A stretch of DNA of 64,000 bases from Rhodobium gokarnense (lineage in GTDB: Bacteria > Pseudomonadota > Alphaproteobacteria > Rhizobiales > Rhodobiaceae): contig NZ_JAOQNS010000001.1 in NCBI RefSeq assembly GCF_025961475.1, positions 557,173 to 621,172 of the forward strand, given 5' to 3'. The notes under the pieces are model-generated. The model saw only the letters and a list, made by a program, of their open reading frames with translations, was not told the origin of the DNA and did no database searches. This document shows, piece by piece, positions 26,641 to 36,267 of this stretch. The first letter of the stretch is position 1, and the number at the start of each line of letters is the position of its first letter. A program made the translations under genes and the position numbers.

Positions 26641-27285
26641 ATGGCACAGTCTGACGACATCTCTGCAATCGATCTCGGCGCGCTCCTGTGCAGCCGGGTC
26701 TGTCACGACATCATCAGTCCCGTCGGCGCGATCAACAACGGGCTGGAGGTGCTCGACGAGGGCGGCGCGGAGGAGATGCAGGAATTCGCCATGGACCTGA
26801 TCCGCAAGAGCGCGGTGCAGGCCTCGGCGAAGCTGCAGTTCGCCCGCATCGCGTTCGGTGCGGCAGGGTCCGCCGGCGCGGAAGTTGACACCGGCGATGC
26901 CCAGAAGGTGGCCGAGGGCTACATGGCCGGAGAGAAGGCGACGCTGAGCTGGGCCGGCGAGCGGGTGCTGATGGCCAAGAACCGGGTCAAGCTGCTGCTC
27001 AACCTGCTGCTGGTCGCCAATTCGATGATCCCGCGCGGCGGCACCATCGACTTCAGCATCTCCGGGCCGGCCGACGCACCGGTGTTTCGCTACCTGATCA
27101 AGGGAACGGGCATGCGGGTGCCGGAGCATCTTGGCGGACAACTGTCCGGCGAGGTCGAGCCCGACGGCCTCACCGCCCACGAGATCCAGCCGGTCTATAC
27201 CGGCATGCTGGCGCGCGCCTGCGGGACCGCGGTCTCATGGGACGTCTCCGAAGCCGAGATCGTCCTGACCGCCGCGCCGGCCTGA
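26641..27285 (+). CDS. chpT: ChpT histidine phosphotransferase
   Basis: ChpT passes phosphate from the hybrid kinase CckA to the response regulators CtrA and CpdR in the alphaproteobacterial cell-cycle relay. The 214-residue protein has the phospho-accepting histidine H22 in LCSRVCHDIISPVGAINNGL, forming a helical-hairpin dimerisation domain. A degenerate histidine-kinase ATPase-like domain follows (NRVKLLLNLLLVANSMIPRG). ctrA lies 6.6 kb downstream, with the chemotaxis operon between them. cckA is not in the window. Confidence 0.93.
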   Translation: MAQSDDISAIDLGALLCSRVCHDIISPVGAINNGLEVLDEGGAEEMQEFAMDLIRKSAVQASAKLQFARIAFGAAGSAGAEVDTGDAQKVAEGYMAGEKATLSWAGERVLMAKNRVKLLLNLLLVANSMIPRGGTIDFSISGPADAPVFRYLIKGTGMRVPEHLGGQLSGEVEPDGLTAHEIQPVYTGMLARACGTAVSWDVSEAEIVLTAAPA

Positions 27286-27740
27286 CGGCGACCCGTCAAG
27301 GCTATCCGGCAACGCGGCGCCTTGCGGCGCGGTTGGTGCAAGCGCCTTAAAAAGAGCGCTGCGCCGGCGGTTTTTTGGTCAGATTTCGCCGCCGGTGCGC
27401 CGACACAACGCCGTGACACGCGTTCTCCGGAAAAATTGCTGTGCCACCCTGTTACACCCGGTGATGCCTGTTTCGCCGCTCTGCAACCCAAGTCGTTAAC
27501 CTTCAATATTGCGGGCAATGCTTTCATTCCGGGCTGTATAATCTGTATTGTACGTGAAAAGTACTAACTTTAAGAACCATTTTGTCCCGTCAAGGCCGCC
27601 GGCTTTCTTTAACTGTCGGAACGATTGCACTTTTTGCGCCTTGCCTTTCAGCCATTCTTAACGCTTTCGCACCAAAATCGGCCGGTGAAGGGCTGGAGCA
27701 TGTCGTTCCCAGCGGACCACAGCGATTGCGGACCAAGGTA
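27286..27740 (+). promoter_or_regulatory. Upstream region of the chemotaxis operon
   Basis: There is no gene in this 455-base stretch. It contains an AT-rich patch around 27536-27580 and several TTAAC or TTAAG words (near 27495, 27571, 27610 and 27657) that resemble half-sites of the CtrA box. They do not form the ideal TTAA-N7-TTAA spacing, so CtrA control of the operon is only a suggestion. Confidence 0.35.
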
Positions 27741-30533
27741 ATGGATGATCTTCTGCGCGAGTTCTTGACCGAAACAAACGAAAGCCTCGACGTGGTCGAC
27801 GTCGAACTGGTGAAGTTCGAGCAGAACCCGAACGATGCGAAAATCCTCGACAACATTTTCCGCCTCGTGCACACCATCAAGGGCACCTGCGGATTTCTCG
27901 GCCTGCCGAGGCTCGAGGCGCTGGCGCATGCCGGCGAAACGCTCATGGGCAAGTTCCGTGATGGCGTGCCGGTCACCGGGGCTGCGGTTTCCCTGATCCT
28001 GACCTCGATCGACCGGATCAAGGACATCCTCGGCGAACTGGAAGAGATGGAAGGTCAGGAGCCGGAGGGATCGGACGCCGATCTCATCAGCCAGCTCGAA
28101 CACATGGCCGAGCATGGCGCCGATGCCGTCCTGGACCCGTCAGCGGAGCCGGCCGGGACGCCGGCTGAAGACGGTGCCGCTGACACGGACGAAGACCCGC
28201 CGCTGGTGGTCCAGACGCTGGAGCGCGACCTGCGGCCTGGCGAGGTTTCGCTCGACGAGCTGGAGCGGGCGTTCCAGGAGACCGACGTGGAAATCGTCCC
28301 GGTCGAGGATGAGGCCGTAGCCGAGGCGACGCCGGAAGCGCCGGCCGCCGAACCTGCTCCGGAACCCGTTGCCGAGCCGGTCGCCGAAGCCGCCCCTGCG
28401 GCTGCTGCCGCGCCGAAGCCGGCCGCGCGCAAGGCGGAAAAGGCCAAGGATCACGAGGCCAAGGGCGACCAGAAGCACAACGTTTCCAACCAGTCGATCC
28501 GCGTCCATGTGGAGACGCTGGAAGACCTGATGACGATGGTCTCCGAACTGGTGCTGACCCGCAACCAGCTCCTGGAAATCGTCCGTCAGCACGAGGACTC
28601 CGAATTCAAGGTGCCGCTGCAGCGGCTCTCCAACGTCACCGCCGAGCTGCAGGAAGGCGTCATGAAGACGCGCATGCAGCCGATCGGCAACGCCTGGCAG
28701 AAGCTGCCGCGCATCGTCCGCGATCTGGCCCAGGAACTGGACAAGCAGATCGAGCTTGAGATGGTCGGCGCCGATACCGAGCTCGACCGCCAGGTGCTGG
28801 AGCTGATCAAGGATCCGCTCACCCATATGGTCCGCAACTCCGCCGACCACGGGCTTGAGACCAAGGAAGGCCGCCAGACCGCCGGCAAGCCGGCCGTCGG
28901 CAAGATCCGGCTCTCGGCCTATCACGAGGGCGGTCACATCATCATCGAGGTGGCCGACGACGGCCGCGGCCTCGACAAGGACCGCATCTGCGCCAAGATC
29001 CTCGCCAACGGCCTTGCCACCGAGGCCGAGGTCGAAAAGATGACCGAGGCGCAGATCTTCAAGCATCTGTTCCACGCCGGCTTCTCGACCGCCGCAAAGG
29101 TCACCAACGTCTCCGGCCGCGGCGTCGGCATGGACGTGGTGCGCACCAACATCGAGCAGATCGGCGGCACCATCGACCTGAAGTCGACGGCCGGTGCCGG
29201 CACCTCGGTGATCATCAAGATCCCGCTGACGCTGGCCATCGTCTCGGCGCTTATCGTGGAAGCCGCCGGCGACCGCTTCGCCATTCCCCAGCTCTCCGTC
29301 GTCGAACTGGTTCGGGTGCACGAGAACTCCGAGCACCGCATCGAGCGCATCAAGGAGACCCCGGTTCTTCGCCTGCGCAACAAGCTGCTGCCGCTGGTTC
29401 ACATGTCGCAGCTTCTCGGCCAGGAAAAGGCCGAGATCGCGGCGGATGCGATCCATGACGACAACGGCTTCATCGTCGTCATGCAGGTCGGCAGCCAGAA
29501 TTTCGGCATCGTCGTCGACGGCGTCTTCCATACCGAGGAAATCGTCGTCAAGCCGATGACCTCGATGCTGCGCAACATCACCATGTTCTCGGGCAACACC
29601 ATTCTCGGCGACGGCTCGGTGATCATGATCATCGATCCGAACGGCATCGCCCAGGAGATATCCAGCGAGGTCACCGAGGGCCAGCAGTCGGCCGCCGACG
29701 TGGAGGCCGCTGCGGGCATCGAGACGCTGTCCATGTTGCTGTTCCGGGCCGGCTCGCCGGAGCCGAAGGCGGTGCCGCTCTCGCTGGTCACGCGCCTGGA
29801 AGAGTTCAACGTCAACAAGATCGAGACCGCCAACGGCCGCGATCTGGTGCAGTACCGCGGCTCGCTGATGCCGCTGGTCTATGTCAGCGACATGATGCAC
29901 CGGCGCACCGAGGGCACCCAGCCGATGCTGGTGTTCACCGACAACGGCCGCTCCATGGGCCTCGTCGTCGACGAGATCGTCGACATCGTCGAGGACCAGC
30001 TCAAGATCGAGATCAGTTCCGATACGCCGGGCCTGCTCGGGTCCGCGGTGATCAAGGGCATCGCGACGGAAATCGTCGATGTCGGCCACTTCCTGCCGCT
30101 GGCGTTCCCGGACTGGTTCCAGCGCAACGAGATGCAGACGCAGATCGTCGCCAAGGAGCTGCTCTATGTGGACGACTCCTCGTTCTTCCGCAACATGCTG
30201 TCGCCGGTGCTGAAGGCCGCGGGCTTCAACGTCACCACCCGCGAATCCGCCGACGACGCCATGGTGCTCCTGGAGAAGGGCCGCCGCTTCGACGTCATCG
30301 TCACCGACATCGAGATGCCGGGCATGGACGGCTTCGCCTTCGCCGAGGCGCTGCGCCGCGACGAGCGCTGGCGCGACCTGCCGGTGATCGCCGTGTCGGC
30401 GATCTGCACGCCGGCCTCGATTGACAAGGGCCGGGCTGCCGGCCTCGACGACTACGTCGCCAAGTTTGACCGGCCGGGGCTGATCTCCGCGCTGAAGGAT
30501 CTCACGAACACCGAGTTGGGAGTTGCGGCATGA
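27741..30533 (+). CDS. cheA: Chemotaxis histidine kinase CheA with two CheW-like domains and a receiver domain
   Basis: CheA phosphorylates CheY and CheB in response to receptors. In order, the 930 residues show: the P1 HPt domain with phospho-histidine H44 in LVHTIKGTCGF; an acidic Ala/Pro linker; P3 dimerisation helices; the ATPase core (DPLTHMVRNSADHGLE, VADDGRGLDKD, GRGVGMDVV); a CheW-like domain (about 500-650); a second CheW-like domain (about 670-800); and a C-terminal receiver (LLYVDDSSFFRNML, VIVTDIEMPGMDG). The hybrid receiver and doubled CheW part distinguish it from the E. coli form. The ATG at 27741 is chosen because MDDLLREFLTETNESLD matches family starts. It overlaps cheW by four bases. 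Confidence 0.96.
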   Translation: MDDLLREFLTETNESLDVVDVELVKFEQNPNDAKILDNIFRLVHTIKGTCGFLGLPRLEALAHAGETLMGKFRDGVPVTGAAVSLILTSIDRIKDILGELEEMEGQEPEGSDADLISQLEHMAEHGADAVLDPSAEPAGTPAEDGAADTDEDPPLVVQTLERDLRPGEVSLDELERAFQETDVEIVPVEDEAVAEATPEAPAAEPAPEPVAEPVAEAAPAAAAAPKPAARKAEKAKDHEAKGDQKHNVSNQSIRVHVETLEDLMTMVSELVLTRNQLLEIVRQHEDSEFKVPLQRLSNVTAELQEGVMKTRMQPIGNAWQKLPRIVRDLAQELDKQIELEMVGADTELDRQVLELIKDPLTHMVRNSADHGLETKEGRQTAGKPAVGKIRLSAYHEGGHIIIEVADDGRGLDKDRICAKILANGLATEAEVEKMTEAQIFKHLFHAGFSTAAKVTNVSGRGVGMDVVRTNIEQIGGTIDLKSTAGAGTSVIIKIPLTLAIVSALIVEAAGDRFAIPQLSVVELVRVHENSEHRIERIKETPVLRLRNKLLPLVHMSQLLGQEKAEIAADAIHDDNGFIVVMQVGSQNFGIVVDGVFHTEEIVVKPMTSMLRNITMFSGNTILGDGSVIMIIDPNGIAQEISSEVTEGQQSAADVEAAAGIETLSMLLFRAGSPEPKAVPLSLVTRLEEFNVNKIETANGRDLVQYRGSLMPLVYVSDMMHRRTEGTQPMLVFTDNGRSMGLVVDEIVDIVEDQLKIEISSDTPGLLGSAVIKGIATEIVDVGHFLPLAFPDWFQRNEMQTQIVAKELLYVDDSSFFRNMLSPVLKAAGFNVTTRESADDAMVLLEKGRRFDVIVTDIEMPGMDGFAFAEALRRDERWRDLPVIAVSAICTPASIDKGRAAGLDDYVAKFDRPGLISALKDLTNTELGVAA

Positions 30534-31009
30534 GTGTAGAAGTCATCGAGGCTGCCAACAGCAACGCCTCGACCATCCAGTACGTGACCGTCGTCATTGC
30601 CGACCAGCTCTTCGGGCTGCCGATCGAACAGGTGCACGACGTCTTCATGCCCGACCGGATGACGCGGGTGCCGCTGTCGCCGGCCGAGGTCGCGGGCGTC
30701 CTCAACCTGCGCGGCCGGATCGTCACCGCCATCGACATGCGCCGGCGCCTCAACCTGCCGCCGCGCGAGGAGGGTGCCTCCTCGATGGCTGTCGGCATCG
30801 AGTTCAAGGGCGAGTCCTACGGCCTGATCATCGATACGGTCGGCGAGGTGCTCAACCTGCCGGTGGCCGAACGCGAGCCGAACCCGACCAATCTCGACCC
30901 GCGGTGGGGTTCTGTCTCCAAGGGCGTCCATCGCCTGGAAGGCCGCCTGATGGTCATTCTCGACGTCTCGCGCCTTCTGGAAACGCTGACCGCAACCATC
31001 GCGGCCTGA
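30530..31009 (+). CDS. cheW: Chemotaxis coupling protein CheW
   Basis: CheW couples chemoreceptors to CheA at the membrane. The 159-residue protein is one CheW domain: YVTVVIADQLFGLPIEQVHD, the GVLNLRGRIVTAIDMRRRL segment that contacts receptors, and YGLIIDTVGEVLNLP. Its ATG overlaps the cheA stop (ATGA), so translation is coupled. Confidence 0.96.
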   Translation: MSVEVIEAANSNASTIQYVTVVIADQLFGLPIEQVHDVFMPDRMTRVPLSPAEVAGVLNLRGRIVTAIDMRRRLNLPPREEGASSMAVGIEFKGESYGLIIDTVGEVLNLPVAEREPNPTNLDPRWGSVSKGVHRLEGRLMVILDVSRLLETLTATIAA

Positions 31010-31113
31010 CGTCGACTTGCCTTCGACCGGCGGGGCGGAGCCGCTTCGTCCCGGTCACCCAGCAACGTGGTGCCGCAGCCAGGCGACGGCTGACGGTCAA
31101 GGGAGAATTATCG

Positions 31114-31482
31114 ATGAAGCATTGTCTCATCGTCGACGACTCAAGCGTCATCCGCAAGGTTGCCCGCCGGATCCTGGAGGATCTGGATTTCGAGATTTCC
31201 GAAGCCGAGGACGGCCAGAAGGCCCTCAACATCTGCCGCGAGGGCATGCCGGACGCCATCCTACTGGACTGGAACATGCCGGTGATGGACGGGCTGGAGT
31301 TCCTCAACACGCTGCGCGCCGAACCCGAGGGCGAGCGGCCGACGGTGGTTTTCTGCACCACGGAAAACGATATCGACCACATCGCCAGGGCGATCCGCGC
31401 CGGCGCCAACGAATACATCATGAAGCCGTTCGACCGGGACATCGTGGCTGCGAAATTTCACGAAGTCGGCCTGATCGACTGA
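31114..31482 (+). CDS. cheY: Chemotaxis response regulator CheY
   Basis: A single receiver domain of 122 residues. Acidic pocket residues lie in CLIVDDSSVIRKV, the phospho-acceptor is D52 in AILLDWNMPVMDG, the switch threonine is in VFCTTENDI, and the lysine is in YIMKPFDR. Phospho-CheY should bind the flagellar motor switch. The ATG at 31114 follows a GGGAG site; the upstream open frame is not part of the protein. It sits between cheW and cheB in the operon. Confidence 0.95.
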   Translation: MKHCLIVDDSSVIRKVARRILEDLDFEISEAEDGQKALNICREGMPDAILLDWNMPVMDGLEFLNTLRAEPEGERPTVVFCTTENDIDHIARAIRAGANEYIMKPFDRDIVAAKFHEVGLID

Positions 31483-31498
31483 TCCCCGGAGAACGCCC

Positions 31499-32764
31499 AT
31501 GAGCTTTGCCGTCAATGCGGCCCCGCCGAGATCCGGCCCGGTCACCGACCCAATTCGTGTCATGGTCGTCGACGACTCCGTCGTCGTGCGCGGCCTGATC
31601 GGACGCTGGATCGACGAAGAACCCGAAATCGCCGTCGTCGCCTCCCATCGCAACGGTCGCCTCGCGGTGGAAGATGTCGAGCGCTCCGATCCGGACGTCG
31701 TCATCCTCGACATCGAAATGCCGGAAATGGACGGGCTGACGGCGCTGCCGAAGATGCTCGCCAAGAAGCCCGGCCTGATCGTCATCATCGCCTCGACGCT
31801 GACCCGCCGCAACGCGGAGATCAGCATCCGCGCCCTCTCGCTCGGCGCCCAGGACTACCTCGCCAAGCCGGAGACCAATTCCGGCGTCACCACCTCGGTG
31901 GAGTTCCGCCAGGAGCTCCTGCGCAAGGTCAAGCACCTCGGTGCCGCCCGTCGCCGCCGCGCGGGCCGCCCGCCCGCCGTGCCGCCGGCGTCGACCGGCC
32001 GGCCCGCCAGCGGGCGCTCCTTCGCTGCCGAGCGTCCCGGCGGCGGCCTCGGATCGACCCGGCCGATGGGCCGGGCCGCTGCCGCGCCGCAGCCGGCCGC
32101 ACGTCCGCAGCAGCCCCATGCCGCGCCGATCGGCGGCCGCAGCATGGCCGGCATCAAGCTGCGGCCCTATTCGCCGCAGATGCCGCGGGTGCTGACCATC
32201 GGCACCTCAACCGGCGGACCGCAGGCACTTGCCGTCCTGTTCGGCCAGATCGGCCGGGCCATCGACAAGGTTCCGGTGCTGGTCACCCAGCACATGCCGC
32301 CGACCTTCACCGCGATCCTCGCCGAGCATCTGGCCAAGGTCGCCGGCCGCCCGGCCCATGAGGGCCAGGAGGGCGAGGTCGTCAAGCCGGGGATCATCTA
32401 TGTCGCGCCCGGCGGCAAGCACATGACGGTGGAGAAGTCCGGCACCGACGTGGTCGTCCGCCTCAACGACGGACCGCCGGTGAATTTCTGCAAGCCGGCC
32501 GTCGATCCGCTGTTCGACAGCGTCGCCAGGGCCTTCGGCTCGTCGACGCTGGCGCTGGTCCTGACCGGCATGGGCAATGACGGCGAGAACGGCACCCGCA
32601 CCATCGCGCGTGCCGGAGGCAGCATCATCGCGCAGGACGAAGCCTCCAGCGTCGTCTGGGGCATGCCCGGGGCCGCCGCCCATACCGGCGAGTGCTCGGA
32701 AGTCCTGCCGCTCGACCAGATCGGGCCGAAAGTCATCCGGATCCTTGGAGGTCAGCGCCTGTGA
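31499..32764 (+). CDS. cheB: Chemotaxis methylesterase/glutamine deamidase CheB
   Basis: CheB demethylates receptors to reset adaptation. The 421-residue protein has an N-terminal receiver (VMVVDDSVVVRGLIGRWIDE, VVILDIEMPEMDGLTALPKM), a long basic/proline-rich linker (about 145-220, longer than usual), and the methylesterase domain. Its catalytic triad motifs are IGTSTGGPQALAVL (Ser), VTQHMPPTFT (His) and TGMGNDGENG (Asp). It begins 16 bases after cheY and overlaps cheR by four bases. Confidence 0.95.
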   Translation: MSFAVNAAPPRSGPVTDPIRVMVVDDSVVVRGLIGRWIDEEPEIAVVASHRNGRLAVEDVERSDPDVVILDIEMPEMDGLTALPKMLAKKPGLIVIIASTLTRRNAEISIRALSLGAQDYLAKPETNSGVTTSVEFRQELLRKVKHLGAARRRRAGRPPAVPPASTGRPASGRSFAAERPGGGLGSTRPMGRAAAAPQPAARPQQPHAAPIGGRSMAGIKLRPYSPQMPRVLTIGTSTGGPQALAVLFGQIGRAIDKVPVLVTQHMPPTFTAILAEHLAKVAGRPAHEGQEGEVVKPGIIYVAPGGKHMTVEKSGTDVVVRLNDGPPVNFCKPAVDPLFDSVARAFGSSTLALVLTGMGNDGENGTRTIARAGGSIIAQDEASSVVWGMPGAAAHTGECSEVLPLDQIGPKVIRILGGQRL

Positions 32765-33642
32765 CGCCGCAAGAATATGAATTCATCCGCGGCTTCGTGA
32801 AGAGCCGCTCCGGCCTGGTGCTGGCCGACGAGAAACAGTACCTGGTGGAAAACCGGCTGTTGCCGGTCGCCCGCAAGAACGGCCTGGAGTCGATCGGCCA
32901 GCTCGTCACCGCGCTGCGCCGGCCCGGCGCGCGGCAACTGGAGGAGACGGTCGTCGAGGCGATGACGACCAATGAATCCTTCTTCTTCCGCGACAAGACG
33001 CCGTTCCAGCATTTCACCGAAACGATGATGCCGCACATGCTGCGGGCGCGTGCCGACAGCAAGCGCCTGAGGATCTGGTGTGCCGCCGCCTCGACCGGCC
33101 AGGAGCCCTATTCGCTGGCCATGAACCTGAAGGAAATGGCCTCCAGGCTCGCCGGCTGGCGCATCGAGATCATCGGCACGGACCTGTCCAACGACGTGCT
33201 GGAGAAGGCGAAGTCCGGTCTCTACACCCAGTTCGAGGTGCAGCGCGGCATGCCGATCCAGATGCTGATGAAGTTCTTCAGCCAGAAGGGCGACATGTGG
33301 CAGATCGCGCCGGAACTGCGGTCCATGGTGCAGTGGCGCAAGCTGAACCTCCTGGAGAGCCTCCGGGGCCTCGGCCAGTTCGACATCGTGTTCTGCCGCA
33401 ACGTGCTGATCTATTTCGACCATCCGACCAAGGTTGATGTCCTGAAGCGGGTCCAGGCGCAGATGGCGCAGGACGGCTTCCTGGTGCTCGGCGCGGCCGA
33501 GACCGTCGTCGGCCTGACCGACGTCTTCCATCCGGTGCAGGACAAGCGCGGGCTCTACGCCGTCAACGGCAAGGCGTCGCCGACCGGTGGCCTCGCCACG
33601 CCGCGCTTTGCGGCGATCGCCGGAAGTGCCACCGTGCGCTGA
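32761..33642 (+). CDS. cheR: Chemoreceptor glutamate methyltransferase CheR
   Basis: CheR methylates receptor glutamates using S-adenosylmethionine. The 293-residue protein has the helical N-terminal domain (TTNESFFFRDKTPFQ) and a methyltransferase domain (IWCAAASTGQEPYSLAM for SAM binding, IIGTDLSNDVLEKAKSGLYT, and FDIVFCRNVLIYFDHPTK). The start is GTG 32761, overlapping the cheB stop as GTGA; this fits coupling and the family N-terminus (TPQEYEFIRGFV). Last gene of the operon, followed by a strong terminator. Confidence 0.95.
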   Translation: MTPQEYEFIRGFVKSRSGLVLADEKQYLVENRLLPVARKNGLESIGQLVTALRRPGARQLEETVVEAMTTNESFFFRDKTPFQHFTETMMPHMLRARADSKRLRIWCAAASTGQEPYSLAMNLKEMASRLAGWRIEIIGTDLSNDVLEKAKSGLYTQFEVQRGMPIQMLMKFFSQKGDMWQIAPELRSMVQWRKLNLLESLRGLGQFDIVFCRNVLIYFDHPTKVDVLKRVQAQMAQDGFLVLGAAETVVGLTDVFHPVQDKRGLYAVNGKASPTGGLATPRFAAIAGSATVR

Positions 33643-33676
33643 CGGGCCTGACGCAAAACCGTTCGAAACCAGGAAA

Positions 33677-33718
33677 CCGCCGGACCGCCCGAAAAAAGCG
33701 GTCCGGCGGCTTTCGTTT
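33677..33718 (+). terminator. Terminator of the chemotaxis operon
   Basis: A 12-base-pair perfect stem (CCGCCGGACCGC at 33677-33688 with its complement at 33698-33709) is followed by a T-rich tract (CTTTCGTTTGT). It lies 35 bases after cheR. Confidence 0.9.
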
Positions 33719-33780
33719 GTCGCAATGTCGGTGGGGTGGGGGGCGGTACGCGAGGCGATCCGGGGGAGGGGGCGCCAAAA

Positions 33781-33810
33781 AGCAAAAACCCCGCCGGGAG
33801 GGGCGGGGTT
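33781..33810 (-). terminator. Terminator of ctrA
   Basis: On the minus strand, AACCCCGCC pairs with GGCGGGGTT (arms 33810-33802 and 33795-33787) around a six-base loop and is followed by T residues. It sits just after the ctrA stop, convergent with the cheR terminator. Confidence 0.88.
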
Positions 33811-33843
33811 CTTGGGCAGTCGCGAAGAGGTCGAAGAAGAGGA

Positions 33844-34545
33844 TCAGGCGCTTTCCAGGATGCTGTCCTCGTCCGGCTCGCGCAGCACGTAGCCGCGGCC
33901 CCAGACCGTCTCGATGTAATTCTTTCCGCCGGTCGCTGCCGCCAGCTTCTTGCGCAGCTTGCAGATGAAGACGTCGATGATCTTCAGTTCCGGCTCGTCC
34001 ATGCCGCCATAGAGATGGTTGAGGAACATCTCCTTGGTCAGCGTCGTGCCCTTCCTCAGGGAGAGCAGCTCGAGCATCTGGTATTCCTTGCCGGTCAGGT
34101 GGACGCGCTGGCCGTTGACCTCAACCGTCTTGGTGTCGAGGTTGACGCGCAGATCACCGGTGGTGATGACCGACTGGGCATGGCCCTTGGAGCGACGGAC
34201 GATGGCATGGATGCGGGCGACCAGCTCGTCCTTGTGGAACGGCTTGGTCATATAGTCGTCGGCGCCGAAGCCGAGGCCGCGGACCTTGTCCTCGATGCCG
34301 GCAAGGCCGGACAGGATCAGGATCGGCGTCTTGACCTTGGAAACCCTGAGGGTGCGCAGCACCTCGTAGCCCGACATGTCCGGCAGATTGAGATCAAGAA
34401 GAATGATGTCGTAATCGTAGATTTTTCCGAGGTCTATGCCTTCCTCGCCGAGGTCGGTCGTATAGACGTTGAAACTCTCCGATTTAAGCATCAGCTCGAT
34501 GCTCTGGGCGGTAGCGCCGTCGTCTTCGATCAGCAGTACTCGCAT
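33844..34545 (-). CDS. ctrA: Cell cycle master regulator CtrA
   Basis: CtrA is an OmpR-type response regulator that, when phosphorylated through CckA-ChpT, controls cell division, replication silencing, flagella and chemotaxis in alphaproteobacteria. The 233-residue protein has a receiver domain with D51 in [20 protein letters not shown]. It also has a winged-helix DNA-binding domain ([33 protein letters not shown]) nearly identical to known CtrA proteins. The ATG at 34545 ([17 protein letters not shown]) is the family start. Upstream DNA carries TTAACCAT-type half-sites consistent with autoregulation. The flagellar genes fliI-fliJ are divergent. Confidence 0.98.
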   Translation of the reverse strand: MRVLLIEDDGATAQSIELMLKSESFNVYTTDLGEEGIDLGKIYDYDIILLDLNLPDMSGYEVLRTLRVSKVKTPILILSGLAGIEDKVRGLGFGADDYMTKPFHKDELVARIHAIVRRSKGHAQSVITTGDLRVNLDTKTVEVNGQRVHLTGKEYQMLELLSLRKGTTLTKEMFLNHLYGGMDEPELKIIDVFICKLRKKLAAATGGKNYIETVWGRGYVLREPDEDSILESA

Positions 34546-34917
34546 GCCAAAATCCTCATTCTCAGTTGCCGGATGCGGTGCCGAAGGCGCAGCGCGACCG
34601 ACCCGAAAGTCCTCGTTAACCCCATTTCGAAACGCTACACGCCAATGGTTAACAAAAACTGATTCGCAGTGGAAGAGCATTCATACTTAGCGTGGAGAAT
34701 TAACTTCATCTTCCTGATTCAAAAGCCGGAATCCAACGTATCAGGTGATAGAATCCGGATTAAGAAACTCTCCTAAGTGACTCTTCTGACTCACCCTCTC
34801 CGGACGGCATTTACCATCAACGGAAAGCGGCTCCTTAAGCCTTCGAAAACGATGTTTGACGAAACCCGTAAACGAAGGGTTACCATCGCGGGCTTCTAAA
34901 CAAGATGTGAGCGATTC
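34546..34917. promoter_or_regulatory. ctrA/fliI divergent regulatory region with CtrA half-sites
   Basis: This 372-base stretch contains no gene. ATGGTTAA at 34645-34652 is the reverse complement of the perfect CtrA half-site TTAACCAT, and TTAACCCC begins at 34616. Additional TTAA words occur toward fliI (near 34698 and 34832). This supports CtrA control of its own gene and possibly of fliI-fliJ. No sigma-factor promoter could be fixed by eye. Confidence 0.55.
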
Positions 34918-36267
34918 GTGGACTCCCTCATCGGACAGATCGAATCACTGCGCCCGGTCGAGATTTTCGGCCGCGTCGTGGGCGTGCAGGGGCTGCTGGT
35001 CGAGGTTGCCGGGCCGCTGCACCAGATGGGCGTCGGCGCCCGGCTGGCGATCGAGACCGCCGGCGGCGCCATGCAGTGCGAAGTGGTCGGCTTCCGCGGC
35101 GAGCGGGCGCTGTGCCTGCCGTTCGGCCGGCTGGAGGGCGTGCGCATGGGCTGCCGGGCGATCATCATGTCGGCGGAATCCTCCGTGCTGCCGTCGACGG
35201 CCTGGCTCGGCCGGGTGGTCAACGCCTTCGGCGAGCCGATCGACGGCAGGGGGCCAATCGCAAAGGGTGAGGAGGCGCGCCCGCTCCGGGCGCCGCCGCC
35301 GCCGGCGCACGACCGGGCCCGGGTCGGCGGCGCGATCGATCTCGGCGTCAGGGCGCTCAATACGTTCGTGACCTGCTGCCGCGGCCAGCGCATGGGCGTC
35401 TTTGCCGGCAGCGGCGTCGGCAAGTCGGTGCTCCTGTCCATGCTGGCGCGCAACACCGCTGCCGACGTCTCCGTCATCGGCCTGATCGGCGAGCGCGGCC
35501 GCGAGGTGCAGGAATTTCTCGAAGACGATCTCGGCGAGGAGGGCATCGCGCGTTCCGTCGTCGTCGTCGCCACCTCCGACGAATCCGCCCTGATGCGCCG
35601 GCAGGCGGCCTATCTGACCCTTACCATGTCGGAGTTCTTCCGCGACGAGGGCAAGGACGTCCTCTGCCTTATGGACTCTGTGACCCGCTTCGCCCAGGCC
35701 CAGCGCGAGATCGGCCTTGCCGCCGGCGAGCCGCCGACCTCCAAGGGCTATACGCCGACGGTCTTTTCCGAATTGCCGCGGCTGCTGGAGCGGGCCGGGC
35801 CGGGGCGGCGCGGCTCGGGCACCGTCACCGGGCTCTTTACGGTGCTGGTGGAGGGCGACAACCATAATGAGCCGATCGCAGATGCGGTGCGCGGCATCCT
35901 CGACGGCCATATCGTCATGGAGCGCAGCATCGCCGAACGCGGCCGCTATCCGGCGATCAACGTCCTCAAATCCGTGTCGCGGACGCTGCCGAAGGCGACG
36001 CCGGAGGAGTACCGTCCGGCGATCCGCGAGGCCAAGCGGCTGATGTCGGTCTTTGCCGATATGGAGGAGCTGATCCGCCTCGGCGCCTATCGCTCCGGGT
36101 CCGACACCACCGTCGACGAGGCGATCCGGCTCAACGAGCCGATGGAGACGTTTCTCTCCCAGGGCAAGGACGAGGCGTCGACCTTTGCGGACGGTTTTTC
36201 CGAACTTGCCAACCTTTTGGAAATGTATTCGACCTATTCTCCTCCCAACTCGGGGAGTAACGAGTAA
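34918..36267 (+). CDS. fliI: Flagellar export ATPase FliI
   Basis: FliI is the hexameric ATPase of the flagellar type III export apparatus. The 449-residue protein has the F1-beta-like layout: an N-terminal barrel, Walker A in [20 protein letters not shown], the [13 protein letters not shown] motif, Walker B in [20 protein letters not shown], and the conserved [20 protein letters not shown] segment. The start is GTG 34918. The stop overlaps the fliJ start by one base (TAATG). Other flagellar genes are outside the window. Confidence 0.96.
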   Translation: MDSLIGQIESLRPVEIFGRVVGVQGLLVEVAGPLHQMGVGARLAIETAGGAMQCEVVGFRGERALCLPFGRLEGVRMGCRAIIMSAESSVLPSTAWLGRVVNAFGEPIDGRGPIAKGEEARPLRAPPPPAHDRARVGGAIDLGVRALNTFVTCCRGQRMGVFAGSGVGKSVLLSMLARNTAADVSVIGLIGERGREVQEFLEDDLGEEGIARSVVVVATSDESALMRRQAAYLTLTMSEFFRDEGKDVLCLMDSVTRFAQAQREIGLAAGEPPTSKGYTPTVFSELPRLLERAGPGRRGSGTVTGLFTVLVEGDNHNEPIADAVRGILDGHIVMERSIAERGRYPAINVLKSVSRTLPKATPEEYRPAIREAKRLMSVFADMEELIRLGAYRSGSDTTVDEAIRLNEPMETFLSQGKDEASTFADGFSELANLLEMYSTYSPPNSGSNE

